Positions 1-8,254 of a DNA stretch of 64,000 nucleotides are shown piece by piece. This DNA is from DASUBV01 sp036510065. GTDB lineage: Bacteria; Actinomycetota; Actinomycetes; Streptosporangiales; Streptosporangiaceae. The position numbers and the translations under genes were made by a program. The stretch covers positions 21,300 to 85,299 of the forward strand of contig DATCEO010000163.1 of the NCBI GenBank assembly GCA_036510065.1. Direction: 5' to 3'. Numbering within the stretch: position 1 is the first letter of the stretch; each line of letters starts with the position of its first letter. The notes beneath the pieces are model-generated. The model saw only the letters and a program-made list of their open reading frames with translations, was not told the DNA's origin and made no database searches.

Positions 1-468
1 GACGAGCCGTGGCTCACCCCGGTGCGCGCCGGGGTGCTCGCCGCTGCGGCGGTGGTGGTCATCGTGGGCGGCGCGGTGACGGCCAGCAAGCTTCTTTCCG
101 GCTCTCCCGGAGGTTCCGGCGTGCCATCGGCGCAGAACACGAGTTCGGCGCCGGGCTCGCAGCCGAGCGGGACCGCCCCCGGCTCGTCAGGGACCACGGC
201 TCACGCCAGGTCATCCGGCAAGAGCAGCTCGACGTCGCGGCCGAGCAACGGCATCTTTCCCGGCCAGAGCTACTATCCGTCCAGCTCGGCGACCGCGACG
301 TCAGGGTCAACGTCCACGTCGCCGAAGCCCAAGCCCTCGTCACCGAAGCCCAAGCCGTCGTCGCCGAGGCCGAAGCCATCGTCGTCGTCGCCGAAGCCCA
401 AGCCCTCGTCTTCGTCTCCGTCCCCGACTCCGACGGCCACGTCCCCCAGCCCAACGGCGACCCCCTAG
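1..468 (+). CDS. C-terminal part of a membrane-anchored Ser/Pro/Lys-rich protein (5' end outside window)
   Basis: The frame is open from the first base (DEPWLTPVRAG...), so the gene starts upstream and only its last 155 codons are present. Directly visible are a hydrophobic segment of about 20 residues (VLAAAAVVVIVGGAV) and then a long extracellular-type tail of Ser, Gly, Pro and Thr, ending in repeats of S-P-K-P-K-P-S. Such tails are common spacers or wall-crossing segments in actinobacterial surface proteins, including the region after the membrane helix of Ser/Thr kinases, but no catalytic domain is visible here. A GTG at 22 could start a 148-residue protein, but the upstream open frame makes truncation by the window edge more likely. 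Function unknown. Confidence 0.6.
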   Translation, partial: DEPWLTPVRAGVLAAAAVVVIVGGAVTASKLLSGSPGGSGVPSAQNTSSAPGSQPSGTAPGSSGTTAHARSSGKSSSTSRPSNGIFPGQSYYPSSSATATSGSTSTSPKPKPSSPKPKPSSPRPKPSSSSPKPKPSSSSPSPTPTATSPSPTATP

Positions 469-674
469 CGAAGGCGCCGGCGGCTGCCTCGGCGCGCTAG
501 GAGGCCACCGGCAGAACCAGTGACGCGGTGATCGCCCGGAGTGTCAGCCTGGCGGCTAGCGGAGTTTGAACTACGTTGGTCGAAGTGCCAGGTGATGTCT
601 GGCTTGCCAGACGGGAGGAGTCATGTCCGTTACCCGAGGCGTTGCCAGCATCCTCCGGGAAGGAATTAACTGAG

Positions 675-890
675 GTGGCCTTTCTCAGGACTCTTTTCAG
701 CACAACTGGTGTGCTGATTGTTGCCTACATCGTGGTTGGCGTCTTTGTCAATACCAGCTCTCCGCACCTGCCGACATCGGCGGGCAGCGTGTCGCTGTTC
801 CATAGCTGGGTGCAGTATTTCATCTCGATCTTCCTCTGGCCGCTCAGCTTCTGGACGCCCACCTTCACCGTGGGTAAGTGGCACCCCTGA
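675..890 (+). CDS. small membrane protein
   Basis: A 71-residue protein beginning with GTG (VAFLRTLFSTTGVLIVAY...). It has two hydrophobic stretches, residues about 8-25 (TGVLIVAYIVVGVFVN) and about 42-60 (WVQYFISIFLWPLSFW), so it is probably a two-helix inner-membrane protein. I chose 675 because a purine-rich GGAAGGA lies about 10 nt upstream; the frame continues up to a TTG at 576, but that extension has no hydrophobic or conserved look. No family recognised. The upstream gap from 469 holds nothing recognisable. Confidence 0.5.
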   Translation: MAFLRTLFSTTGVLIVAYIVVGVFVNTSSPHLPTSAGSVSLFHSWVQYFISIFLWPLSFWTPTFTVGKWHP

Positions 891-1255
891 TCGAGCAGCG
901 GCTGGCTATGGGAGCACGAGCGCCCTGAGCTTCGAGACGGTTTCCTGCGATGTTCGATGCAGTACCCCGTGCATGCCGACAGAGCGTGCCCCGGCTATGA
1001 ACTCCGGCACATCATCTACCATCATCACCTGGCTAGGGGGCAGGTCCAGGGCCTGGCAGGCAGAGGCCGAGCGCTGCGGCGATCCGTGCCCGGTACTGCG
1101 CTCGGTGAGCGCACCTGTCTCGATCTGCCCGGTCGGGGCCGCGGTTCTTATCGCCGCAGCGGCACGGCCGCCTGGGTTGCGCCCGTCATGGCCTGGTCCG
1201 GCAACCGGGCGGCTCGGGCCAACCCGAGGGAACCGGCAGTGGCAGACTCCTGTCC
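891..1255. other. 365-bp gap without a recognised gene
   Basis: Short frames cross this stretch on both strands, but none has a convincing composition, start signal or family resemblance. It precedes the aldo/keto reductase and must hold that gene's promoter; no clear -35/-10 pair could be singled out. Confidence 0.4.
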
Positions 1256-2332
1256 ATGACTTATGTGGCTGCGCCTGACCGTTATGAGCTGATGAATTAC
1301 CGCCGCTGCGGGCGCAGCGGCATCGACCTGCCCGAGATGTCCCTCGGCCTGTGGCACAACTTCGGGAACGACACCCCGCTGGATACCCAGCGGTCGATCC
1401 TATTGCGCGCGTTCGACCTGGGCATCACCCACTTCGACCTGGCCAACAACTACGGCGGCAGCACCCTGACCACGTCGGATGACCCTTTGGGAAGGCTGAA
1501 GTACGGGCCGCCGTACGGCAGCGCCGAGCAGAACTTCGGCACGATCATGCGCCAGGACCTACGGCCCTACCGCGACGAGGTGATCATCTCGACCAAGGCC
1601 GGCTACGACATGTGGCCCGGCCCCTACGGGGACCGCGGGTCTCGCAAGTACCTGCTGGCCAGCCTCGACCAGTCGCTGGGCCGGATGGGCCTGGACTACG
1701 TCGACATCTTCTACAGCCACCGGTTCGACCCGGACACCCCGCTCGAGGAGACCATGGGCGCGCTCCATACGGCGGTCCAGTCGGGGCGCGCCCTATACGC
1801 GGGTATCTCCTCGTATTCGGCCGAACGGACGGTCGAGGCAGCTCGGATACTCCGGGAGCTGGGCACGCCCCTGCTGATCCACCAGCCGTCCTACTCGATG
1901 CTGAACCGCTGGATCGAGGGCGGCCTGCTCGACGTGCTGGCCGCCGAAGGCGTGGGGTGCATTGCCTTCTCGCCGCTCGCGCAGGGGGTGCTCACCGGCA
2001 AGTACACCCAGGGCATCCCGGCCGGGTCGCGGGCGAGCCGGGACTCCTCGCTGTCCCGGGATCAGCTCAGCGAGCAGGTGCTCGGCCACGTCGCGGCGCT
2101 GGGCAAGATCGCCGAGCAGCGCGGCCAGTCGCTGGCCCAGCTCGCCCTGTCCTGGGCGCTGCGTGATCCGCGGGTGACCTCGGTGCTGATCGGGGCCAGC
2201 AGCGTCAAGCAGCTGGAGGAGAACGTCGCCGCCGCGAGCCGCAGCAGCTTCACCGATGCCGAGCTGGCCCAGATCGACCGGGACGCGGTGGACGCGGGCA
2301 TCAACATCTGGTCGGCCTCCAGCGAGCAGTAG
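1256..2332 (+). CDS. aldo/keto reductase, YghZ/Gpr (L-glyceraldehyde 3-phosphate reductase) type
   Basis: A 358-residue soluble NADPH-dependent oxidoreductase. The N-terminal block M-N-Y-R-R-C-G-R-S-G with the following LGLWHNFG is characteristic of the YghZ/Gpr branch (AKR14), which reduces L-glyceraldehyde 3-phosphate and methylglyoxal. The catalytic Tyr-type segment (DLANNYGGS), the catalytic Lys segment (ISTKAGYDMWPGPYGD) and the C-terminal cofactor loop (VLIGASSVKQLEEN) are all present and the length matches the family (about 330-350). Family assignment is firm; the physiological substrate is inferred. It stands alone on the plus strand and converges on the lysyl-oxidase gene across a strong hairpin. 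Confidence 0.9.
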   Translation: MTYVAAPDRYELMNYRRCGRSGIDLPEMSLGLWHNFGNDTPLDTQRSILLRAFDLGITHFDLANNYGGSTLTTSDDPLGRLKYGPPYGSAEQNFGTIMRQDLRPYRDEVIISTKAGYDMWPGPYGDRGSRKYLLASLDQSLGRMGLDYVDIFYSHRFDPDTPLEETMGALHTAVQSGRALYAGISSYSAERTVEAARILRELGTPLLIHQPSYSMLNRWIEGGLLDVLAAEGVGCIAFSPLAQGVLTGKYTQGIPAGSRASRDSSLSRDQLSEQVLGHVAALGKIAEQRGQSLAQLALSWALRDPRVTSVLIGASSVKQLEENVAAASRSSFTDAELAQIDRDAVDAGINIWSASSEQ

Positions 2333-2338
2333 CGGGGT

Positions 2339-2377
2339 GCCGCGGCCGGCGCGGAGCGAGCTCCGGCCGGCCGCGGC
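2339..2377. terminator. GC-rich hairpin between convergent genes
   Basis: Perfect 11-bp inverted repeat GCCGCGGCCGG / CCGGCCGCGGC, 7 nt after the aldo/keto reductase stop and 13 nt beyond the end of the convergent lysyl-oxidase gene. No T tract follows, as is usual in actinomycetes. Likely a bidirectional terminator. Confidence 0.6.
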
Positions 2378-2389
2378 GCGCTACTGACC

Positions 2390-3883
2390 TCAGTTCTCCG
2401 GATCGATGCCGTGCCAGGCGGGCACGCGCACGTGCCGGTGGCCTGGCGTGCCGCTGATGATCACCTTCCGCAGCGAGATGTCGTTGGCCGTCGTCACCTC
2501 GTGCAGGACGTGCTCGGGGTTGGCGATGATCTCGATGTAGTACGTGCCGTTGGGCAGCTTGGTGATGTCGAACGCCTGCCCGGCCTTGGACTGGTCGTAG
2601 GTGTCGCCCCAGCCCGTCGGCATCATCTCCTGCACCCACAGGGCCGTGGTCGAGCCGCACTGGCCGCCGAATCCGACGAAGCTCGGCACCCAGGTGGCGT
2701 GGGGCAGCAGGAGATCGACGGCATCCGTGGGGGCGATGCAGAAGCCGACCTTCGGGCTGCCCGCTGCGACCTTCCCGGCCGCGTTGAGCAGCTGGTACCG
2801 GGCGAACTGCTCGAAGTGCCAGTGGTTGTGGCCGGGCTGGGAGTCAAAGCCCATCGTGCCCGCCCGGACCCGGCCGATGATCCGCCCGTTCTTCCAGAAG
2901 TACTGGTAGGCGCGCATGACGGGCGAGCCGGCGTGCCGGAAGCCCTCGACGTCCAGCGGTGAGCTTCCGCCGACCCAGACCGTGGCTGCGAAATTCAGGT
3001 AGTCAGCACGGCCCCGGTTGATGCTCGAGGTCGAGATTCCCCAGGACGGCAGCGCGACCAGGTCGGGCAGCGCCCCTGCGGGTGCCCGGCTCAGTGTCCG
3101 TACCTGCGGCAGTGACGGGAGCGGCTGACTGGCCGCCAGGCCATGGTGCCGGAGCGCGCCACAGCAGTTCTGTCCCGTCACCACCTGCATGGTGACGGCC
3201 GCGCTGGCGTTGCGGGCCGGGATGTGGAGCAGCCTGGTGTAGGCGGGGAGGATGGTCTCGGTGACCCGGTAGGTGCCGAGGGCCAGGCTGGCTGTCACTT
3301 GCGTACTCTCGGTCGGGTCGGCCGCCCAGCCCCGCGCGAGGCCCCAGACCGCGCCGCGCGCGAAGGGATCACCGCCGTAACACTGCTGGGGGAACGGCGA
3401 GGTCAGCGCGCTGCTGGGGCCAGTGCGCTGCGGGTCGTAGGTATCGGGGCAGAAGGGGAGCTTGGCCGACGCCACGACCTGGCCGGCATGGTTGCGCACG
3501 GTCAGCCGCGCGAAGTCCCGCAGGCCGTTCCACCCGGCCACGGTCCAGTTCGGCAGCCGCCGTTCCCGCCTCGCTCTGCCGGTGCCGAGGACCTGCGTGG
3601 CCGTGACCGGCTGGGTGTAGCTGGCCCGCTGGACATTGATCCGGAGCGCGGACCCGAGCGAGGCGACCCAGATGCCGGGGTCCAGGAAGACCTGGGTCCC
3701 GAACCGCCCCGCCGTGATGACCTTCTGCGCCGGTATCAGCTTGATGGTCGGGCCGGACACCGCTGCCGCGGCTGGCGCCGTGGCGCCGAGGGCCGGCGAG
3801 CCCGTCGCGCCGGTAGCGAGGATTCCCGCCGCTGTCAGCAGCCCAGCTCCTAGAGCCGGAACGGCGTGACGGGTTCGTCTCAT
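2390..3883 (-). CDS. secreted lysyl-oxidase-like protein
   Basis: About 497 residues. The start at 3883 (MRRTRHAVPALG) has a GGAAGG ribosome site 8-13 nt upstream; an ATG at 3907 in the same frame lacks one. Residues 1-40 form a signal peptide (twin Arg, hydrophobic AGLLTAAGILATGATG, Ala-rich cleavage zone). The C-terminal third carries the lysyl oxidase (PF01186) fold signature: GHNHWHFEQFARYQL with the copper-ligand His cluster, then GFCIAPTDAVDLL, CGSTTALWVQEM, and the terminal LPNGTYYIEIIANP and NDISLRKVII. Family members oxidise primary amines of lysine side chains using Cu and a quinone cofactor; bacterial substrates are mostly unknown. The N-terminal about 300 residues look like a separate secreted domain I do not recognise. 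It sits 5-10 kb from a copper amine oxidase but not in its operon. Confidence 0.8.
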   Translation of the reverse strand: MRRTRHAVPALGAGLLTAAGILATGATGSPALGATAPAAAAVSGPTIKLIPAQKVITAGRFGTQVFLDPGIWVASLGSALRINVQRASYTQPVTATQVLGTGRARRERRLPNWTVAGWNGLRDFARLTVRNHAGQVVASAKLPFCPDTYDPQRTGPSSALTSPFPQQCYGGDPFARGAVWGLARGWAADPTESTQVTASLALGTYRVTETILPAYTRLLHIPARNASAAVTMQVVTGQNCCGALRHHGLAASQPLPSLPQVRTLSRAPAGALPDLVALPSWGISTSSINRGRADYLNFAATVWVGGSSPLDVEGFRHAGSPVMRAYQYFWKNGRIIGRVRAGTMGFDSQPGHNHWHFEQFARYQLLNAAGKVAAGSPKVGFCIAPTDAVDLLLPHATWVPSFVGFGGQCGSTTALWVQEMMPTGWGDTYDQSKAGQAFDITKLPNGTYYIEIIANPEHVLHEVTTANDISLRKVIISGTPGHRHVRVPAWHGIDPEN

Positions 3884-4013
3884 CGCAGACTTCCTTCCTG
3901 GACCCATGTGCGGAATTTGCTGAGTTCAGCTCATAAGACGCGCAAAGGTAGCCAGGCGTTGCGTCAGAAATGGCCCGGGAATTCCTGACCGTAACCGGCC
4001 CGGCCGACCAGGT

Positions 4014-4793
4014 TCAGCGCCGCGGCAGCCGGTCGGCGCGCCAGCACCATGACCGCATCGGTACCTCGATCAGGCTGGCGCCGGGAAAGCGCTGTTCCAG
4101 TGCGGCCCTGGCGTGCGCCAGCGCGGCTTTTCGATCCCGCGGACTGGCCGTAATAACGCCGCTGTAGGTCCCCAGCAGGTCGACCAGGCTGGTCACGCTC
4201 ATCGTGAGCGTGAACCGAAAGGTCTGCGTCATGATGTCGCGCAGCGGCGCGCCCTCGGGCAGCGCGACCGCGTGCGTCCGGGGCCGGCGCCCGGCGTCCG
4301 GGGGGCCAGCGTCCGCGTCGGCCGCCGGCGGCCCCGGCCAGCGCAGCTCGCGCAGCCAGCCGACCTCACGGTCCCGGCTGGTCCAGAGCACGCCGAAGCG
4401 GCCGCCATCCCGCAGCACCCGCGTGACCTCGGGGACCGCCCGGTCGGGGTCCATCCAGTGCCACGCCGATGAGACGAGGACGGCGTCAGCGCTCGCGTCC
4501 GGGAGCGGGATCGCCTCGCCCGTGCCGGCGACGGCCTCGACGCCGGGCGAGCGGGCCCGCAGCACCGCCCGCATCCGCGGGTCTGGCTCGACCGCCACCA
4601 CCCGGGCGACCCGGCGGGCCAGGGCGCGGGTCAGCAGGCCGGTGCCCGCGCCGACGTCCACCGCGACCCGGCAGTCCGCCGGCAGCAGCCAGTCGAGCGC
4701 CGCATCGGGCGGCCCCGGCCGCAGCCGGTCGTAGTCATCCGCGATGGCGCCGAACGACATCGCTCGCTGGTCAGGGCTCGGCACAACCGACAC
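4014..4793 (-). CDS. class I SAM-dependent methyltransferase
   Basis: 259 residues. Motif I is VAVDVGAGTGLLTRALA (residues about 43-59); an acidic strand-2 end follows (VVAVEPDPRMRAVL), then DAVLVSSAWHWMDPD and a post-motif LRDGGRFGVLWTSRD. This is the Methyltransf_11/UbiE-like fold acting on a small molecule. The AWHWM motif is typical of actinobacterial members of unknown substrate. Start: GTG at 4793, GTG at 4784 and ATG at 4760 are all in frame and not separated by a clear ribosome site. Divergent from the MBL gene at 4876, with about 80 bp between. Confidence 0.85.
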   Translation of the reverse strand: MSVVPSPDQRAMSFGAIADDYDRLRPGPPDAALDWLLPADCRVAVDVGAGTGLLTRALARRVARVVAVEPDPRMRAVLRARSPGVEAVAGTGEAIPLPDASADAVLVSSAWHWMDPDRAVPEVTRVLRDGGRFGVLWTSRDREVGWLRELRWPGPPAADADAGPPDAGRRPRTHAVALPEGAPLRDIMTQTFRFTLTMSVTSLVDLLGTYSGVITASPRDRKAALAHARAALEQRFPGASLIEVPMRSWCWRADRLPRR

Positions 4794-4875
4794 CGTAGCC
4801 TGCCCGTAGCCTGCCCGCGCCGGCCTGGTTCAGGGACACTGATGTGACCCGTCCCCGCGCCGAGAGCTGGTCGCA

Positions 4876-5829
4876 GTGAGTTCTAGCCCGCAGGCCGCCG
4901 CGTTGCCCGCCCCGCCGCGAGTCGAGGAGGTCAGCGACGGGGTCTATGCCTACATCCAGCCCGACGGGACCTGGTGGATCAACAACAGCGGCTTCCTGGC
5001 GGGCCGGACGCGGGTGACCGCCGTGGACGCCTGCGCCACGGAGGCCAGGACCCGCGCCTTCCTGGCGGCCATCGCGCAGACGGCAGGCCAGCCGGTGCGG
5101 ACGCTGATCAATACTCACCACCATGGCGACCACACGCACGGCAACTACCTGTTCGGCGAGGCGACGATCGTCGCCCATGAGCGCTGCCGGGAGGAGATCG
5201 TCAACGCCGGGCAGGCCGGCCTGGCCCTGATCGCCGCCAGCGGCGTCTGGACCGAGGTGGACTGGGGCGCGATCGAGGTCGCGCCGCCGTTCCTGACCTT
5301 CACCGACCGGGTCAGTGTGTACGCGGATGACCTCCGCTGCGAGGTCAGCTATGTGGGCACGCCGGCGCACACGACCAATGACGCCGTGGTCTGGATTCCC
5401 GACCGGGGCGTGCTCTTCTCCGGGGACCTGCTGTTCAACGGCGGCACGCCATTCCTGCTGATGGGATCGGTGACCGGTGCCATCACGGCCGTTACCGCGC
5501 TGAAGGCCCTGGGCGCGCGCACCATCGTTCCGGGGCACGGCCCCGTCTGCGGGCCGTCGGTCATCGACGACGTGGTCGACTACCTGAACTTCGTCCTGGC
5601 CGTGGCCACCGAGGGATCGGCGGCCGGCCTGTCCGCGCTCGACGCTGCGCGGGAGGCCGATCTCGGCGCGTTCGCGGAGCTGACCGATTCCGAGCGGCTG
5701 GTCGGCAACCTGCATCGCGCCTACGCCGAGCTGGCCGGCGCCCCGCCGGGAGCGCCGATCGACCTGGCCGCCGCGCTGGGGGACATGATCGCCTTCAACG
5801 GCGGCCGGCCGCTGACCTGCCTGGCCTGA
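4876..5829 (+). CDS. metallo-beta-lactamase fold hydrolase
   Basis: 317 residues, GTG start. The zinc motif is intact as THHHGDHTHGN (residues about 81-91, HxHxDH form), followed by GTPAHTTNDAVVWIPDRGVLFSGDLLF with the third His-bearing loop and bridging Asp, and VPGHGPVCGPSVIDD with the last His ligand. This is the group of MBL proteins annotated as broad hydrolases or quinoprotein-relay/SoxH-like; the substrate cannot be read from sequence. No signal peptide, so cytoplasmic. Confidence 0.85.
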   Translation: MSSSPQAAALPAPPRVEEVSDGVYAYIQPDGTWWINNSGFLAGRTRVTAVDACATEARTRAFLAAIAQTAGQPVRTLINTHHHGDHTHGNYLFGEATIVAHERCREEIVNAGQAGLALIAASGVWTEVDWGAIEVAPPFLTFTDRVSVYADDLRCEVSYVGTPAHTTNDAVVWIPDRGVLFSGDLLFNGGTPFLLMGSVTGAITAVTALKALGARTIVPGHGPVCGPSVIDDVVDYLNFVLAVATEGSAAGLSALDAAREADLGAFAELTDSERLVGNLHRAYAELAGAPPGAPIDLAAALGDMIAFNGGRPLTCLA

Positions 5830-5851
5830 GCGGGGCGTCGCGCTCGGCGGG

Positions 5852-6523
5852 CTAGTTGCTGCGGGAGAAGATCCGCAGGAAGAACAGGAACACGTTGAGG
5901 GCATCCAGGAAGATCGACGCGGCGATGAGCGGTGCGGAGTCCATGTTCCGGCCGCGCCGCAGCCGCTGGAAGTCGAACATGGTCAGGCCCGCGAAGATGA
6001 CCAGGCCCAGGATGGAGTAGATCAGCGAGCCGCCCGGTATGCGGACGAAGATCGCCGCGATGCCGAAGATGATCAGGGCCAGCAGCGCCCAGAAGCAGAC
6101 GCGCCCCAGCGCCGACAGGTCGCGCCTGGTCGCGTAGCCGGCCGCGCCGAACCCCGCGATGAACAGCGCCGTGGCGCCCCCGGCCTGCCAGAGCACCTGC
6201 GGGTTGGTGCTGGCGTAGTAGGCCAGGGTCGGCGCCATGGCCACCCCGATCAGCAGGCCGAAGGCCAGCAGCAGCCCGGTACTCAGCCCGGCCGACCGGC
6301 GCACTGCGAAGTTCATGGCGATCAGGCAGATGAAGGCCGCGATGAAGGCCACGAAGGCCACCCCGTGGCTCAGGTTCCGGCCCAGGTAGCTGCCCAGCGC
6401 GAAGAACCCGGCCGTGGCGGCGACGTACCACATCACCTGGCCGAACAGGGTGTGCGTGCGATCTGCGGCTGTCGCCCCGAAGGAGCGGTAGCTGAGCGAG
6501 GGATCCATCACATCATTGTGCAT
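5852..6523 (-). CDS. Bax inhibitor-1/YccA family membrane protein
   Basis: 223 residues with seven hydrophobic segments starting at about residue 26. The family signature is in the last third (IYSILGLVIFAGLTMFDFQR... and the C-terminal LDALNVFLFFLRIFS). BI-1 proteins are pH-sensitive calcium-leak channels; the bacterial role is unclear. MDPSLSYRSFG at 6508 is an alternative start. It is convergent with the MBL gene, whose stop lies 22 nt away, and the operator-free 5' side faces the NUDIX gene end. Confidence 0.85.
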   Translation of the reverse strand: MHNDVMDPSLSYRSFGATAADRTHTLFGQVMWYVAATAGFFALGSYLGRNLSHGVAFVAFIAAFICLIAMNFAVRRSAGLSTGLLLAFGLLIGVAMAPTLAYYASTNPQVLWQAGGATALFIAGFGAAGYATRRDLSALGRVCFWALLALIIFGIAAIFVRIPGGSLIYSILGLVIFAGLTMFDFQRLRRGRNMDSAPLIAASIFLDALNVFLFFLRIFSRSN

Positions 6524-6594
6524 CGCCGCTGATAACGTCGCGCGGCCAGCGCCCGGCGACCGTTATCCCGGCCGGTGGCTAAAGCGGCGGGCAG

Positions 6595-7095
6595 CTACGG
6601 CGGCGGGGCGCCGTCTTCCAGAGACGCCACCGTCCCGGCCGCCAGGGCGTCCAGGCACGCGGCGATCCGCCGGGCCAGCGCCGGCGTTACCCGCTCGGCC
6701 ACCTGGTCCGGGCACACGAACGCGAACCCGGCGAGCTCGCCGGCCGGCACGGCGATGGCCTCGGTTTCGCCAGCGGCCAGCACGCCGCCGTCATAGATCA
6801 GGACCAGCCCTTCCGGGCGCTCCGGCTGCGACGGCACCCAGTCCACGGCCAGCACGCGGCCTACCGGGCGGTCCAGCCCGAGCTCCTCGGCCACCTCCCG
6901 GCGGCAGGCGGCCTGCGGCGACTCCTCCGCCTCCACCGCGCCGCCCGGCAGGATCCAGGTGTCCTGGTAGACCGGCTCGACCAGCAGCACCCGGCCGGCC
7001 TCGTCCCGGTACAGCGCGCCGGCGCCGATCCGCTTGCGGGCCAGCGAGGCGAAGTACTCCTGCGGCGGCAGGAACTGGGCGTCGCCAGAACTCAC
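6595..7095 (-). CDS. NUDIX hydrolase
   Basis: 166 residues. A complete NUDIX box is visible: GGAVEAEESPQAACRREVAEELG fits G-x5-E-x7-R-E-U-x-E-E-x-G (split here for reading: GGAVEAEESPQ, then AACRREVAEELG). Such proteins cleave nucleoside diphosphates linked to another moiety. Start chosen as the GTG at 7095 (VSSGDAQFLPPQEYF) because it overlaps the stop of the MazG gene in TAGTG, indicating translational coupling. The pairing with MazG suggests a shared role in cleaning damaged or non-canonical nucleotides; this is inference. Confidence 0.85.
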   Translation of the reverse strand: MSSGDAQFLPPQEYFASLARKRIGAGALYRDEAGRVLLVEPVYQDTWILPGGAVEAEESPQAACRREVAEELGLDRPVGRVLAVDWVPSQPERPEGLVLIYDGGVLAAGETEAIAVPAGELAGFAFVCPDQVAERVTPALARRIAACLDALAAGTVASLEDGAPPP

Positions 7096-7442
7096 TAGCC
7101 GCGCTCCGGGGCCTGGCCGCTGACCGACGCGGGCGGAAAGCGGAGCTCGGCATCGGTGATCTTGCGCCGGGCGGCGTCGGCGAGGTCGATGCCGAGGATG
7201 TCCGCGAGCAAGACCAGGTAGAGCAGGACATCGGCCATTTCCTCGCCCGCCCGGGTAGCGAGCGGGTCGCTCCGCGCCAGCCGCCGGGCATCGTCGGCGG
7301 GCAGCCACTGGAACAGCTCGGCGAGCTCGCCGACCTCGCCGACCAGGGCCAGCAGGACCGACTTGGGGTCATGGAACTGCCCCCAGTCCCGGTCATCGGA
7401 AAACTGCCTCATCCGGTCACGCAGCTCACTGAGATCCGGCAC
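7095..7442 (-). CDS. MazG-like nucleotide pyrophosphohydrolase
   Basis: 115 residues, a single-domain MazG-like/iMazG protein. Metal-binding helices are visible as LVGEVGELAELFQW (E-x-x-E) and GEEMADVLLYLVLLADILG (E-x-x-D). These enzymes hydrolyse (d)NTPs to the monophosphate and pyrophosphate and are often dCTP or damaged-nucleotide specific. First gene of a two-gene unit with the NUDIX hydrolase. Confidence 0.85.
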   Translation of the reverse strand: MPDLSELRDRMRQFSDDRDWGQFHDPKSVLLALVGEVGELAELFQWLPADDARRLARSDPLATRAGEEMADVLLYLVLLADILGIDLADAARRKITDAELRFPPASVSGQAPERG

Positions 7443-7491
7443 GGCCTCAGCATTCCATGTCGGGGGTCGCGGGCAGCGGCTGCCCTGGTCG

Positions 7492-8052
7492 TCAGCCAGG
7501 GTGGATCTCGAGCCAGGCCACCCGGCCGGCGGGGCTGCCGGTGATCCCCCAGCGGGTCGCGAGCCGGGCCACGATGAGCAGGCCGCGCCCGCGTTCCTCG
7601 TCCTGGTCGGGATCCGGGGTCCACGGGCCGCCGCGGTCTTCGACCTCCGCGCGGATGCGGCCGGCGGCGGTGGTCCAGAGCCGGATGATGAACTGGCCGC
7701 CAGGCTGGCGTGAGCTGCTGTGCAGCACGGCGTTGCTGGCCAGTTCCGAGACGCAGAGCACGACGTCGTCGGCCGCGCCGAGCCCGGTCAGCACGCCGGC
7801 CACGAACCGGCGGGCACTCGCGACTTGTAACGGCTGAGCCGCGAACGCCCGGGTGGCGGCCGCGACCGGCCGGGGATGGCTGCCCTGGGCCGGGCCCGCG
7901 GGCGCATGCCGGCCGCCGCAGACTGGGGCCTGGAGTTCGGGGGAGACAACGTCCGTGCCGGCCAGCGGGCCGGCCGTGCCGGCTGCTGCGCTCAATGTGC
8001 CGCCTTTCTGCCCGAGCTCGTCACTGACTGCAGCGGTGGTGCGCAGAGCCAA
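7492..8052 (-). CDS. RsbW-like ATP-binding (HATPase_c) protein
   Basis: Up to 186 residues. The C-terminal 120 form a GHKL ATPase-like fold: N box VLCVSELASNAVLHS and G1 box EVEDRGGPWTPDP, then GRGLLIVARLATRWG. This is the anti-sigma-factor/regulatory kinase group (HATPase_c_2) that is very abundant in filamentous actinomycetes; an anti-sigma partner is not adjacent. The N-terminal 60 residues are low complexity and the only start in frame near the left end of the intergenic region is TTG at 8052, so the true start is uncertain. It is divergent from the GntR gene. Confidence 0.75.
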   Translation of the reverse strand: MALRTTAAVSDELGQKGGTLSAAAGTAGPLAGTDVVSPELQAPVCGGRHAPAGPAQGSHPRPVAAATRAFAAQPLQVASARRFVAGVLTGLGAADDVVLCVSELASNAVLHSSSRQPGGQFIIRLWTTAAGRIRAEVEDRGGPWTPDPDQDEERGRGLLIVARLATRWGITGSPAGRVAWLEIHPG

Positions 8053-8118
8053 TAATTCAGAAGGCCAGGTGCCCGTTGCTGCGGCATTCCCCCGGCTTCC
8101 CTACAGACGCTAACTCAG

Positions 8119-8130
8119 ATCTCTAGAGAT
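8119..8130. promoter_or_regulatory. palindromic operator candidate, copy 1
   Basis: Perfect 12-bp palindrome ATCTCTAGAGAT. Its core TCTCTAGAGA recurs exactly 90 bp downstream, immediately before the GntR gene. Both lie in the GntR/ATPase divergent region, which is what autoregulation by the GntR protein would look like. Confidence 0.55.
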
Positions 8131-8208
8131 ATCCAGAGGCTCATTGGCCTCGGCTTGTCCGTCATTCCTCAACAGAACGGCTTATCAGTCACAACCCTGC
8201 TATTGTGG

Positions 8209-8220
8209 CTCTCTAGAGAG
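8209..8220. promoter_or_regulatory. palindromic operator candidate, copy 2
   Basis: Perfect 12-bp palindrome CTCTCTAGAGAG, ending 34 nt before the GntR start codon and just after a TATTGT that could be its -10 hexamer. It shares the 10-bp core TCTCTAGAGA with the copy at 8119. Confidence 0.6.
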
Positions 8221-8254
8221 GCTCATCGAAATGGGCCGCTAGGAGGGCCGGACC

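Noticed and set aside
9..500. A 163-codon plus-strand frame overlapping the start of the window
   Set aside because: Composition changes to Val/Ala/Glu runs that mirror the S-P-K repeat of the other frame; the other frame has a proper membrane helix.
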